A DNA stretch of 64,000 nucleotides from Nocardiopsis kunsanensis DSM 44524. Its GTDB lineage: Bacteria; Actinomycetota; Actinomycetes; Streptosporangiales; Streptosporangiaceae. This document shows positions 52,719 to 61,699 of the stretch, piece by piece. The stretch is from contig NZ_ANAY01000014.1 in assembly GCF_000340965.1 (NCBI RefSeq), forward strand, positions 95,577 to 159,576, written 5' to 3'. Under the pieces are notes generated by a model that saw only the letters and a program-made list of their open reading frames with translations, ran no database searches and was not told where the DNA came from. Positions within the stretch are counted from its first letter, which is position 1. Each line of letters begins with the position of its first letter. The position numbers and the translations under genes were made by a program.

Positions 52719-54995
52719 TCACTCACCGCCGCCTTCGAGTTCCTCTCCGTCGCGGGCGGCACGCTCCCCGTCCAGGAAGTCGCCCAACTCGTCACGGATC
52801 TGCTCGGCCCGGGCCTCCCCGGTGAGCTTGGGTGGGGTGTCCTCCCTGGCGGCGGGCGGGGCCTCGGGGGTGTGGCCGGGGTGCGGCATCATCCGCAGCG
52901 GCGAACCGTGCGGGGTGGCGCTGCGCCGGGGCAGCCCGGCGGAAGTGACCGCAGAGGTGCTGCTCTCGGGCTGCTCGGCCTCGTCGGCCGGCTGCTGAGG
53001 GACCGGTCCCGTGGGTTTCATGGGCACCACCGGTGCGACCGACGAAGAAGTGGAGGGAGCGCGCTCGGCGCTCATGGTCCGGGGGGTGGCCACGCGCAGC
53101 AGGTCCTTCGGGATGATGGTGTACGCGCTGACCCCACGGTAGGAACGGGACTCCAGACGGGTCTCGAGTCCGTGCTTGTGGGCGATCCGGCTGGCCACGT
53201 ACAGGCCCATGTGGCGCAGGACCTCGTCGTCCAGGACCGGTTCACCGCTGAGGCGGTCGTTGAGGTCGGAGAGCTGGTTCTCGGGGATCCCCACCCCCTC
53301 GTCCTCGACGACGATCATGAGCCGGCCGTCGTCCATCTCCTGGGCACTGATCGTGACCGGAGCGTGCTCCGGGGAGTTGGCGGTGGCGTTGTCCAGCAGT
53401 TCCGCGAGGAGGTGGCTGATGTCGTCGGCGGCCAGACCGGTGACCGAGGTCTGCGGCAGGGTGCCCAGACGGACCCTGGGGTAGTCCTTGATCTCGGAGC
53501 TCGCGGCACGGGCGACGTCGAGCAGGGGGACGATCTCGTCGTGGGCGTCTGACTCGCCGCCGTCGTGACCGGTGAGCACCAGGAAGTTCTCCCCGTTGCG
53601 TCGCATACGGGTCGCGTAGTTGTCGATCAGGAAGAGCTTGTCGAGCAGATCGGGGTCCTGGGCATCGGTCTCCAGCTCCTCGATCATCTCCAGCAGGGCG
53701 TCCACGAGGGACAGGTCGCGCATGGCCAGACCGGCAAGGGCCTCGTTGAGCAGCTCGGGGTCGGAACCGAAGCGCGGGACGGCGGCCTCCGGTTCCTTCT
53801 CGACTCCGGACGCGGCCCGGGTGACCGACCGGTCCGGGGCCCCGGCGGCCGTCCCCGGTGCGGGATCCCCGGTCCCGGCTTCCCTACCGCCCGGTTCGCC
53901 GTCGGTCTCGTCCTCGGCGGGGTCGGCGGTGGTGAGTGCGCGGCCGGAGCTGCCGTCCGTGGCCCGGTCGGTCTCGGTGCGCTCGGGCACGAGCGTGGAG
54001 GCGACGGCGTCGGCGGTGATGACCTGCGGCTGTTGGCCGGGGGTGAAGACGATGATGTGCTGGACCGGCTGCCCGAAGGGACCCGGGTACATCACCGGCT
54101 GGTTCGGGTGGAAGGGTCCCGGCTGCTGGTAGTGCACCGGGTAGGGGGGCTGTTGGACCGCCATCGGGTGCGGCGGGTAGGGCTGCGGCGGCGGGGGCGG
54201 CTGTTCACCCTGCTGGGGAGGGCCGTACCCCTGTGGCGGGTGGCCGTGGCCCTGCGGAGGCGGGGGCGGCTGGCCGTGGGCGGCGGACTGCCGGGCGTAG
54301 TAGTAGGGGTCGTAGGGCGGCTGGTGCGGCGCGGGAGGCTGCGACGCGTATCCGTACGGGGCCGGGTACTGGCCGGGGTACGGGTGCGGCGGGGCCATGG
54401 GACGGGGTTCCTCGCCCCATCCCTGCGGCGGCGGGGGTGGAGGCGGGCCTCCGTAGTGCGGCTGCGCGGGCGGAGGCGCACCCTGAGCGGGTGCAGCCGT
54501 GTACCTGGGCGCCGGTTGCCCGCGGTGGTCGTTGGGCTCGGCGTTCTCTGACGAGAAAGGAGTATCGGTCATGGTGTCCGTCGTCGTGACAGGGGGCTGC
54601 GGGCTGCGCGGTGCGGACCCGTCCGGTCCGTCCCCGCGCCAGGTACCGACCTGCTCGGTACCGTCGTGAGCACCGGTACGGCCGTTCGTGTAGGGGTGGG
54701 GCGCACTCGCCGGGGCGGAGGGCCGGCGGCCGTCCGCCGCGGAGCCGGAGTAGGGGTCCGCGGCGCCTTCGCCACCGGTTCCGGACGGGTGGCCGTCTGG
54801 ATTCTGCGAATGCCGATGCACGGGCTGATGCACGGGAAATCCTTGCTCGGTCTCCGGGGGTTCGTACGCTCTGACCATCCGCGAGATGGCCCGGCGCAAC
54901 CGCCCCTCTCGCCTGATCGCCTGCCCGGCCTCCGCCGACGCCGCCCGGGGCAGGAGGGGGTCGTCGCCGTCGTACGGTGACTTCGCCTGTGCCAC
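52719..54995 (-). CDS. Conservon histidine-kinase-like ATPase (CvnA-like), soluble, with long disordered N-terminus
   Basis: This is a 758-residue protein. After a basic segment (RREGRLRRAISRMVRAYEP), residues about 130-380 are a Pro/Gln/Tyr/Gly-rich low-complexity region (PPPPPPPQGWGEE, QPPYPVHYQQPGPF). The kinase-like core follows: a dimerisation helix pair with IDNYATRMRRNGENFLV, an N box LLAELLDNATANSPEHAP (about 535) and a G1 box VVEDEGVGIPENQL, then another disordered tail. Canonical CvnA proteins have two membrane helices and an extracellular sensor; none is visible here. Where relatives usually have DHLATR, this protein has Asn-459, so phosphotransfer is doubtful. The GTG at 54995 has GAGGAGA 8 bases upstream; 69 extra codons upstream look non-coding. 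Confidence 0.85.
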   Translation of the reverse strand: MAQAKSPYDGDDPLLPRAASAEAGQAIRREGRLRRAISRMVRAYEPPETEQGFPVHQPVHRHSQNPDGHPSGTGGEGAADPYSGSAADGRRPSAPASAPHPYTNGRTGAHDGTEQVGTWRGDGPDGSAPRSPQPPVTTTDTMTDTPFSSENAEPNDHRGQPAPRYTAAPAQGAPPPAQPHYGGPPPPPPPQGWGEEPRPMAPPHPYPGQYPAPYGYASQPPAPHQPPYDPYYYARQSAAHGQPPPPPQGHGHPPQGYGPPQQGEQPPPPPQPYPPHPMAVQQPPYPVHYQQPGPFHPNQPVMYPGPFGQPVQHIIVFTPGQQPQVITADAVASTLVPERTETDRATDGSSGRALTTADPAEDETDGEPGGREAGTGDPAPGTAAGAPDRSVTRAASGVEKEPEAAVPRFGSDPELLNEALAGLAMRDLSLVDALLEMIEELETDAQDPDLLDKLFLIDNYATRMRRNGENFLVLTGHDGGESDAHDEIVPLLDVARAASSEIKDYPRVRLGTLPQTSVTGLAADDISHLLAELLDNATANSPEHAPVTISAQEMDDGRLMIVVEDEGVGIPENQLSDLNDRLSGEPVLDDEVLRHMGLYVASRIAHKHGLETRLESRSYRGVSAYTIIPKDLLRVATPRTMSAERAPSTSSSVAPVVPMKPTGPVPQQPADEAEQPESSTSAVTSAGLPRRSATPHGSPLRMMPHPGHTPEAPPAAREDTPPKLTGEARAEQIRDELGDFLDGERAARDGEELEGGGE

Positions 54996-55490
54996 GATCT
55001 CGTCTCCTCGACTCGGGTGGGCGGGTCGGCGGTGGCCCGCCGTCGCCGTCCTCGCCGAGGAGCGGGCGTGCCGGGGGCCGTGAACGGGCCCCCGCCTCGG
55101 CCGGGTGCCCCGTTCGCCGGGGGAACGCCGCGACGGGCCCGGGTGGTACGTGCACGGAAGGTACGGGTTCCGGCCCGGCCGGGTGAGCCGGACATCAGAC
55201 ATGTATCCATACCCTGCACAATTCCTGCACTTACCCCGAGAACCGTCGTTCGGTTCGCCAGACTAACAAAGCCGGACCGGCTTGACAGAGGAATCGGAGA
55301 TCCTCCGAAAAGAGGCCCCTCATTCCACCGCTGACATGCGGGAACGCCTGCCATGCCGGATGTTCAGCACACTGACCTTAGGTCGCTTAGTACGAGTATG
55401 ACCGTTTTATTCCTCTAGCTACTCCCTGGTTCCGGGTCTGCTGACGGGCAAAAATACCCGTCCGTTCGAGCGAGATTTCGAACACAAGAA
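54996..55490. other. Gene-free region upstream of the conservon
   Basis: No coding frame is supported. It must hold the promoter of the conservon operon (minus strand). The stretch around 55200-55450 is AT-richer than its surroundings. No operator or RNA motif was recognised. Confidence 0.5.
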
Positions 55491-55527
55491 GACAGGGGCG
55501 CCCGCCGAAATCACGGGCACCCCTGTC
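55491..55527 (-). terminator. Hairpin terminator after the binding-protein gene
   Basis: GACAGGGGCGCCCG (55491-55504) pairs with CGGGCACCCCTGTC (55514-55527) with one mismatch. On the minus strand it is followed by TTCTTGTGTT. It ends the ABC-transporter operon. Confidence 0.75.
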
Positions 55528-55540
55528 CGGAAATGCCGCG

Positions 55541-57352
55541 TCAGTCCTGCACCGGGCGGAGGTCCCCCTGGATGAGCTGCAGCATCACGTGGTTGTCCTG
55601 GTACTGCTCGTTCCGGTCGGCCGGGTGGTCCTGGTCGAAGGACTCCACCCGCACCCCCTCGACCGCGGGAGACAGGTAGGTGTATCCCCAGAGCGGGATC
55701 CGCGGCAGCAACTCGTTGAAGACGGTCATCATCGTCCTGAGCGCCTCGGTGCGCTCCTCCTCCGTACGGCCGCGCTGCGCGGCCTCCACCAGCTCCTCCA
55801 GGTCGACCTCCCCCTGCGAAGGGCTCTCCACCTGCAGCTCGAAGGACTGTCCCGGTGCCTCACCTCCCGGGTCGTTCTCGGTCAGGAAGTTCATCTGGAA
55901 AGCGCCCCAGTGGTCGGGCCGCTCGGGGTTGCCCCAGTGGCGTACCGCCACCTCGAAGTCACCTGCGCCCCAGATCCCCCACGGATTGTCCTCGGGCACG
56001 TTGCGGGCCGTGGTGCTGATCCCGAAGCCGTTCCAAGCCTCCTCGACCTGCGTGGCCGTGAGTTCGAAGTCGTTCCAGCCGGCCACCCCGATGATCTCGA
56101 ACTCGGCCGCAGACCCGTCGGGCAGGAGCCAGGAACCGCCCTCCTTGCTCCATCCGGCCTCCTCCAGCAGCTCCTCCGCCTTCTGCAGGTCCTGTTCGTA
56201 GGTCTCCAGCCCCGCCAACTCCTGGGCCGACATGATCTCTTCCGCCTGCCGGTCGACCAGGCCCGTGTAGTACTCGACGCGGTGATAGCCCTCGCCACGG
56301 GCCACCCGGCCGATCTGGTCGCCGTCGAGGACGCGGGCCAGGGCCTTGCGTACCCGCACGTCCTCCAGCTCGGGTTTGGCCGCGTAGTTGAACATCAGGC
56401 CCACACCGTCGTACCCGGCGTGCTCGATCCAGGTGAACCCCTCCACCTCCTGGAAAGCCTGCTGGTCGGCGGCCGAAGGGGCCAGCGTGGAATAGTCCAC
56501 CTCGCCCTGCTGCACCAGCAGCGCCGACTGCCGGTTGTCCCCCTTGTGCACGACGACCTCGTCGAAGTTGACCTCGGTGCCCTGGTACCCGTCCTCGTTG
56601 CGCACCAGGGTGATACGCGCGTCCGACATCCGGGCCTCGTCGAACTTGTACGGGCCGCTGCAGACGATCTCCTCCGGGCTGAACTCGATGTACTCGGCGT
56701 TCCACTCGGTGTGCTCGACGTCGCCCTGGCGTATCCCCTCCCGGACCAGGTTCAGGGCCCGCTCCCCCAGGTCGGCGTAGGTGATCTTGGAGACGATGCG
56801 GTGTTTGAGGATGCTGCGTTCGATGTTGTCGAAGGGGTCCTCAAAACCCAGGCGTACGGTGAGATCGTCGATCTTCTCGATCTCCTGCACCTGCGGGAAC
56901 CCGGAACCCCACGGCGGGGCCTCCAGGATCCGCATGGCGTAGCTGTAGAGCATGTCGTCGGCGTCGAGCCCCTCGCCGTCGCTCCACCGCAGCTCGGGCT
57001 CGAGGGTGACGAGCAGGTCGTCGCCGTCCCACTCGTGTCCTTCCAGGAGCAGGTGCTCCCATTCCCCGGTGGCCCAGTTGAACATCGCGCCCGTGCACAG
57101 GAAGAGGTCCTTGTACACGGAGTTGAGGAGCAGGGCCCCGTCCTCGGTGTGCACGTTACGGGTCTGGGCGTCGAGGTCGAAGTCGAAGACCCCGTTGAAC
57201 CGGGTCGGGGCGCCGTCGGCCGCGTCACCGCCGGCGCACGCGGACAGGAGCCCGGCACCGGCCGCACCGGCGCTACCGAACCCCACCGCGCGCAGCAGAC
57301 GGCGCCGACTCAAATCGTGAAGGAATGCGTTCTGTCGGGGGGTGGAGGTCAT
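55541..57352 (-). CDS. ABC transporter extracellular solute-binding lipoprotein, family 5 (peptide/oligosaccharide type)
   Basis: This is a 603-residue SBP_bac_5 protein. The N-terminus combines a twin-arginine motif (LSRRRLLRAVGFG) with lipobox LSAC, so it is probably exported folded by Tat and lipidated. Family motifs include LEPELRWSDGEGLDADDMLY, EEIVCSGPYKFDE, and VRVRKALARVLD followed by DGDQIGRVARGEG. Such proteins bind oligopeptides, nickel or, in several actinomycetes and Thermotoga, beta-linked oligosaccharides. It ends the operon dppB-dppC-dppD-dppF-65-aa protein-SBP and overlaps the small gene by 4 bases. A sugar ligand is slightly favoured by the upstream palindrome type, but this is inference. 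Confidence 0.88.
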   Translation of the reverse strand: MTSTPRQNAFLHDLSRRRLLRAVGFGSAGAAGAGLLSACAGGDAADGAPTRFNGVFDFDLDAQTRNVHTEDGALLLNSVYKDLFLCTGAMFNWATGEWEHLLLEGHEWDGDDLLVTLEPELRWSDGEGLDADDMLYSYAMRILEAPPWGSGFPQVQEIEKIDDLTVRLGFEDPFDNIERSILKHRIVSKITYADLGERALNLVREGIRQGDVEHTEWNAEYIEFSPEEIVCSGPYKFDEARMSDARITLVRNEDGYQGTEVNFDEVVVHKGDNRQSALLVQQGEVDYSTLAPSAADQQAFQEVEGFTWIEHAGYDGVGLMFNYAAKPELEDVRVRKALARVLDGDQIGRVARGEGYHRVEYYTGLVDRQAEEIMSAQELAGLETYEQDLQKAEELLEEAGWSKEGGSWLLPDGSAAEFEIIGVAGWNDFELTATQVEEAWNGFGISTTARNVPEDNPWGIWGAGDFEVAVRHWGNPERPDHWGAFQMNFLTENDPGGEAPGQSFELQVESPSQGEVDLEELVEAAQRGRTEEERTEALRTMMTVFNELLPRIPLWGYTYLSPAVEGVRVESFDQDHPADRNEQYQDNHVMLQLIQGDLRPVQD

Positions 57353-57546
57353 TCGTGACGCTTCCTTTCCAGGAGAAGGGCGAGTAGACCGAGGACGACG
57401 ACCAGCACGCCGATACCGACGGTGAGGGCGCTGATCACGGACTCGGCCGTGCCCGGGGGACTGACGACCGCGGTGAATGTGCTGGTGACCACCAGCAGCG
57501 CCCCGACGGCCAGACCGGAACGGCCGATGAGGAGCACACCGCTCAC
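57349..57546 (-). CDS. 65-residue two-helix membrane protein in the ABC operon
   Basis: This is a short protein starting VSGVLLIGRSG, with two hydrophobic segments (AVGALLVVTSTFTAVVS and SALTVGIGVLVVVLGLLALL) and a basic end (ERKRHE). It is real by context: GTGA overlap with the upstream ATPase gene, ATGA overlap with the binding-protein gene downstream, and normal codon bias. No family is recognised. It could be a small transporter accessory or anchor. Confidence 0.65.
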   Translation of the reverse strand: MSGVLLIGRSGLAVGALLVVTSTFTAVVSPPGTAESVISALTVGIGVLVVVLGLLALLLERKRHE

Positions 57547-58607
57547 CCCGCCCCGTTCACGACGTGGCAGGCCAGGGAACGGCGGCCCCCGGACTCGACC
57601 AGCGGAGGACGTTCGGTGTCGCACCGGCCCTGTTCGTACAGGGGGCAGCGGGGATGGAAGTCGCACCCGGAGGGCAGGTCGGTCGGGTCGGGGATGTCGG
57701 CCCCGCGCAGACGCACCCGTTCCTTGGTACGGGCCAGGTCGGGGTCGGGCTCGCAGACCGCCGACACCAGGGCACGGGTGTAGGGGTGGCGGGGGTCGTT
57801 GACGATCGCGGGGGCGGGCCCCTGCTCGACGATCCTGCCCAGGTACATGACCGCGATCTCGCCGTCCCAGGCGAAGTACTTCGCCACGGCCAGGTCGTGG
57901 GTGATGAACAGGAAACCGACCCCGAGGTCCTCGCGCAGCGCCCCGAGGGTGTTGAGGAGGCTGATCCGGACGGACACATCGAGCATCGAGGTGGACTCGT
58001 CGGCGATGACCACCTCCGGCTCCATGGCCAGGGCACGGGCGACGGCCACCCGCTGGCGTTGGCCGCCCGACAACTGGTGCGGGTACTTGTCGAGGTGGTC
58101 CTCGGCGGGAACGAGGTCGACCCGTTCCAACAGGGCGGCCGCGGCACGGCGTGCCTGGGCTCCGCCCTTGACCGATCCGTGGCGGTGCAGACCCGCCGTG
58201 AGAGTGGACTGCACGGTGCGCACAGGGTTCAGGGAGGCGTAGGGGTCCTGGTGGATGTACTGGACCGAGCGGCGGAAACCGGACCGCGCCCGTTTGTCGA
58301 GTCCGCGCAGGTCGGCGCCGCGGTAGAGCACTTTTCCCCCGGTGGGTCCGGCCAGGCCGGCGGCCATCCGTGCGGTGGTGGTCTTGCCGCAGCCGGACTC
58401 GCCCACCAGACACAGGACCTGCCCGGGACGTACATCCAGCTCCACCCCGGACACGGCGGGCACCTCGCCGCGCGGGGTGGAGAAGACCCGGCTGGTACCG
58501 CGCAGGCTGAGCACGGGCGGGACGGTTCCGGAACCACCACCCGCCGCCCCCGGGACGGGATCGGCGGGGCGGCCCCCGGTCTCGGTCGGTGCGGCCGGGT
58601 CAATCAC
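57543..58607 (-). CDS. Oligopeptide-type ABC transporter ATPase (DppF/OppF)
   Basis: This is a 354-residue ATPase: Walker A GESGCGKTTT (about 75-84), Q loop YIHQDPYASLNP, signature LSGGQRQR, Walker B VVIADESTSMLD (Ser-Thr in place of the usual Pro-Thr after Glu), H loop ITHD. The C-terminal oligopeptide-transporter extension carries four Cys-type ligands (SGCDFHPRCPLYEQGRC...ACHV), usual for an iron-sulfur site in this family. The GTG at 58607 overlaps the preceding ATPase gene by 8 bases and has GGAGG upstream. It works with the partner ATPase as a heterodimer. Confidence 0.9.
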   Translation of the reverse strand: MIDPAAPTETGGRPADPVPGAAGGGSGTVPPVLSLRGTSRVFSTPRGEVPAVSGVELDVRPGQVLCLVGESGCGKTTTARMAAGLAGPTGGKVLYRGADLRGLDKRARSGFRRSVQYIHQDPYASLNPVRTVQSTLTAGLHRHGSVKGGAQARRAAAALLERVDLVPAEDHLDKYPHQLSGGQRQRVAVARALAMEPEVVIADESTSMLDVSVRISLLNTLGALREDLGVGFLFITHDLAVAKYFAWDGEIAVMYLGRIVEQGPAPAIVNDPRHPYTRALVSAVCEPDPDLARTKERVRLRGADIPDPTDLPSGCDFHPRCPLYEQGRCDTERPPLVESGGRRSLACHVVNGAG

Positions 58608-59676
58608 GGGTGGCCTCCTCGGTGGAGAGTTCGGCGCCGTCGGCGCGCAGGCACGCGGCGGCGTGGCTGAGTCCTTCGTCCCTGGCGCGCAGGATCCGCA
58701 GTTCGGGTCGGGTGGTGGTGCACTCGTCGATCCCCCGGGGGCAGCGGGGCGCGAAGGAGCATCCCGGGGGTAGTGCACCGATCCCGGGAGGGCCGCCGGT
58801 CAGGGGTTCTGGCACGGTCAGGTCGCCCGTGACCGGGGGCACGGAACCGATGAGCGCCGAGGTGTAGGGATGGCGGGGACGGTGGAAGACGTCCCTGGTC
58901 GTTCCGGTCTCGACGAGGCGCCCGGCGTACATGGTGCCGACGCGGTCGGCGAGCTCCGCGGCCAGGCCGAGGTCGTGGGTGATGAAGACCATCGCGAACC
59001 GCAGGCGCTCGCGCAGTTCGGTGAGTTGCTCGACGACGGAGCGCTGGGTGAGCACATCGAGCGCGGTCGTGGGCTCGTCCAGGATCAGCAGTTGGGGACG
59101 CAGCGCCAGGGCCAGGGCGATGAGGGCGCGCTGGCGCATGCCTCCGGAGAGTTCGTGGGGGTAGCTGGGTAGTACCCGGGCCGGCTCCAGGCGGACCATG
59201 GACAGCAGTTCGGCGGAGTGCTCGAGGAGCTCTCTGCGACGGCGGGCTCGGTGTTCGTGGGCGCGGAAGGTGTCGAGGAAGTGCTCCTCCACGCGCAGGA
59301 CCGGGTTGAAGGCGTTCATCGCCCCCTGGAAGACCATGGCCGCCTCGTTCCAGCGGAACCGGCGCAGGTCCTGCTCGGCCAGGTTGCGCAGGTCGACCAC
59401 GTCCCCGCTCTTGCGGCGGAAGAGGATGTTGCCGGCGGAGACCGTTCCGGTGCGGGGCAGAAGGCGCAGGAGGCCGAGCCCCAGGGTGGTCTTGCCGCAA
59501 CCGGACTCGCCCACCAGAGCCATGGACTGGCCCGGATACAGGTCGAAGGTGGCGTCGTGGACCGCGGTGAGCTGCGTGCGGCGTCCGGTGCGGTACCCGA
59601 CGTCGACGCCGCGCACGGACAGCAGGGGTCCGCCGGCGGGCGGGGAGGCGGGGAATGTGTGGGTCACGGAGCTCAC
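58600..59676 (-). CDS. Oligopeptide-type ABC transporter ATPase (DppD/OppD)
   Basis: This is a 358-residue ATPase: Walker A GESGCGKTTL (about 55), Q loop MVFQGAMNAFNP, signature LSGGMRQR, Walker B LLILDEPTTALD, H loop FITHDLGL, and the C-terminal Cys cluster PPGCSFAPRCPRGIDECTT. The Q-loop sequence FQGAMNAFNP is characteristic of the DppD/OppD branch often paired with carbohydrate-linked SBP_bac_5 systems. The GTG at 59676 overlaps the permease stop (GTGA). Confidence 0.9.
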   Translation of the reverse strand: MSSVTHTFPASPPAGGPLLSVRGVDVGYRTGRRTQLTAVHDATFDLYPGQSMALVGESGCGKTTLGLGLLRLLPRTGTVSAGNILFRRKSGDVVDLRNLAEQDLRRFRWNEAAMVFQGAMNAFNPVLRVEEHFLDTFRAHEHRARRRRELLEHSAELLSMVRLEPARVLPSYPHELSGGMRQRALIALALALRPQLLILDEPTTALDVLTQRSVVEQLTELRERLRFAMVFITHDLGLAAELADRVGTMYAGRLVETGTTRDVFHRPRHPYTSALIGSVPPVTGDLTVPEPLTGGPPGIGALPPGCSFAPRCPRGIDECTTTRPELRILRARDEGLSHAAACLRADGAELSTEEATRD

Positions 59677-60551
59677 CTGTCCCGGAGTCGGGGATCGAGG
59701 GCCTGTTCCAGGGACCGGGTCATGGTGACCAGGCCGACCTGGAAGAGCATGATCATCACCATCGGTGCGATGAGGAAGGGCGCTGCCGAGGGCAGCAGGA
59801 AGGCGTTGTTGTCCCAGGCTTGTTGGATCATCAGCCCCCAGTTGTCGGCGGTGCTGGGCAGGAGTCCGAGCAGGTACATGCCGACGACGGCGTAGACCGC
59901 GTTGGTGATGGCGATGATGAAGTTGACGAAGATGTAGCCCGCCATGTTGGGCAGTACTTCGACGAAGAGGATGCGTACGGTGCCCAGGTCCTGCAGGCGT
60001 GCGGCCTCCACGAACTCGCGTTCCTTGAGGGTCAGGACCTGTGCGCGGATCGAGCGCATGAGGAAGGGCCAGGTCACCAGCCCGATGATGAAGGAGACCA
60101 TCAGGGGTGAGGAGGTGCGGTAGAAGGAGGCCACGACCAGCATCAGCACGATGAACGGGACGGTCATCGTGATGTCGGTGATCTGGAGCAGGACATGGTC
60201 CACTCGTCCGCGTACGTATCCGGCGATGCCGCCGAGGACGACAGCGATGGCGACGGTGATGAAGGCGGCCGCGGTCCCCACCCAGATGGGTTCGCGTCCG
60301 CCCAGGACGAGTTGGACGAAGGTGTCCTTGCCCTCGTGGTTGGTGCCCAACCAGTGCTCGGAGCTGATGGGGCCCCAGATGGCGGTGGTGTCGGTGGGGT
60401 TGTGCGGGTCGATGAGGTACGGGCCCACGAAGGCGAAGACCAGGACGCTCAGGACCAGGCAGAGCCCGATGACCCCGCTGGCGCTGCGGGTCACCCCTTG
60501 CCAGATGGTGCCCCAGACGCCGGCGGCGGGAGCAGCGGTGGTGACGGCCAT
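59673..60551 (-). CDS. Oligopeptide-type ABC transporter permease (DppC/OppC)
   Basis: This is a 292-residue permease with six membrane helices and the binding-protein-dependent transport signature EFVEAARLQDLGTVRILFVE (EAA loop). The periplasmic loop HWLGTNHEGKDTFVQLVLGG is typical of DppC. The ATG at 60551 has GAGGGG upstream; an ATG at 60566 that overlaps the dppB stop is an equally possible start adding five residues. Confidence 0.9.
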   Translation of the reverse strand: MAVTTAAPAAGVWGTIWQGVTRSASGVIGLCLVLSVLVFAFVGPYLIDPHNPTDTTAIWGPISSEHWLGTNHEGKDTFVQLVLGGREPIWVGTAAAFITVAIAVVLGGIAGYVRGRVDHVLLQITDITMTVPFIVLMLVVASFYRTSSPLMVSFIIGLVTWPFLMRSIRAQVLTLKEREFVEAARLQDLGTVRILFVEVLPNMAGYIFVNFIIAITNAVYAVVGMYLLGLLPSTADNWGLMIQQAWDNNAFLLPSAAPFLIAPMVMIMLFQVGLVTMTRSLEQALDPRLRDR

Positions 60552-60562
60552 ACGGTGCCCCC

Positions 60563-61660
60563 TCATGTGCGGACGCGCGGGTCGATACGGCTGTAGAGCA
60601 GGTCCGCGACGAGGTTGGCGAGCACCACACAGGAAGTGATGATGATCAGCAGCCCCTGCAGGAGCGGGTAGTCGCGGTAGTTGACGGCGTCCAGGAGCAG
60701 TCCGCCCACGCCCTTGTAGACCAGGACCTGTTCGACGAAGATCGCGCCGCCCACGAGGGTCCCGAAGGAGATGGCGATCTGGGCGACCAGCGGCAGCACC
60801 GCGTTGCGGCCGACGTAGGAGAAGGCGATGCGGTGGTCGCGCAGTCCGCGGGCGCGTGCGACGGTGACGTAGTCCTCGCCGAGCACCTCGGTGGTGGAGG
60901 CCTTCATGACGAGCATCCAGGTACCGATGATGGCGAGCACGTAGGTGAAGATCGGCAGGGCGGCGTGGTACAGGGCGTCCCCGAGGAACTCCGCGGTGAA
61001 GCCGGGGCGCACCCCGGGGCTGAGTGTGCCGCGCAGTTCGACGGGGTCGAACCAGCCCAGGTACATGCCGCCGCCGACGACCAGCAGCATCGCGATGAGA
61101 TAGTTGGGGGTCGCCCCGAGCACGGAGGCCACGACGCTGAGAACGTGGTCGAGGACGCGGTTGCGCCAGTAGGCCATGACCATTCCCAGGGCCAAGCCGG
61201 TGGTGATGGCCAGGAGGGTGCCGATCCCGATACTGAACATGGTCCAGGGCAGGTAGGCGGTGATGGCCTCGGCCACACTCTGTCCGGGCCGGTTGATGGT
61301 GTTGCCCATGTCGAGGGTGACCAGGCCGGTGACGAACTCCCACCACTGGCTCCAGAGCGGGGCATCGGGGTCGTAGGCCAGGGAGTTGGCCGCGATCGCG
61401 CGTGCCTCCTCCATGGACATGCCGCCCTGGGTCAGGCGCCCGGCCATGACGTCGATGGGGTCGCCCGGCATGGCCCGGCCCAGGAAGAAGGTCACGTTGG
61501 CGACGACGAACACGACGACGAGGGCCTTGCGGACCTTCACGAACACGTAGTTCGACCAGATCCGGCGCAGTGGCGGGAGGCGGGCCCCGTCGTCCCGTGC
61601 GGTCGTGGCGTCGCCCCCGGCGTCGGGCGGCGGAGTCGGAGCCGCGGTGTCGGTGGCCAC
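60563..61660 (-). CDS. Oligopeptide-type ABC transporter permease (DppB/OppB)
   Basis: This is a 365-residue permease: a disordered N-terminal 35 residues, then six membrane helices and the EAA loop EDYVTVARARGLRDHRIAFS. The large periplasmic region contains LGRAMPGDPIDVMAGRL, a family marker. It is the first gene of the operon. The GTG at 61660 has AGGAG about 10 bases upstream, and a 21-bp palindrome lies 40 bases further on. Confidence 0.9.
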   Translation of the reverse strand: MATDTAAPTPPPDAGGDATTARDDGARLPPLRRIWSNYVFVKVRKALVVVFVVANVTFFLGRAMPGDPIDVMAGRLTQGGMSMEEARAIAANSLAYDPDAPLWSQWWEFVTGLVTLDMGNTINRPGQSVAEAITAYLPWTMFSIGIGTLLAITTGLALGMVMAYWRNRVLDHVLSVVASVLGATPNYLIAMLLVVGGGMYLGWFDPVELRGTLSPGVRPGFTAEFLGDALYHAALPIFTYVLAIIGTWMLVMKASTTEVLGEDYVTVARARGLRDHRIAFSYVGRNAVLPLVAQIAISFGTLVGGAIFVEQVLVYKGVGGLLLDAVNYRDYPLLQGLLIIITSCVVLANLVADLLYSRIDPRVRT

Positions 61661-61699
61661 GGGAGGGGTGCTCCTTCGGCGGGGGGACTGAAGGACATC

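Noticed and set aside
54996..55202. Longer N-terminus for the CvnA-like protein
   Set aside because: The additional 69 codons encode an Arg/Pro-rich sequence without conservation, and the GTG at 54995 has an excellent ribosome-binding site.
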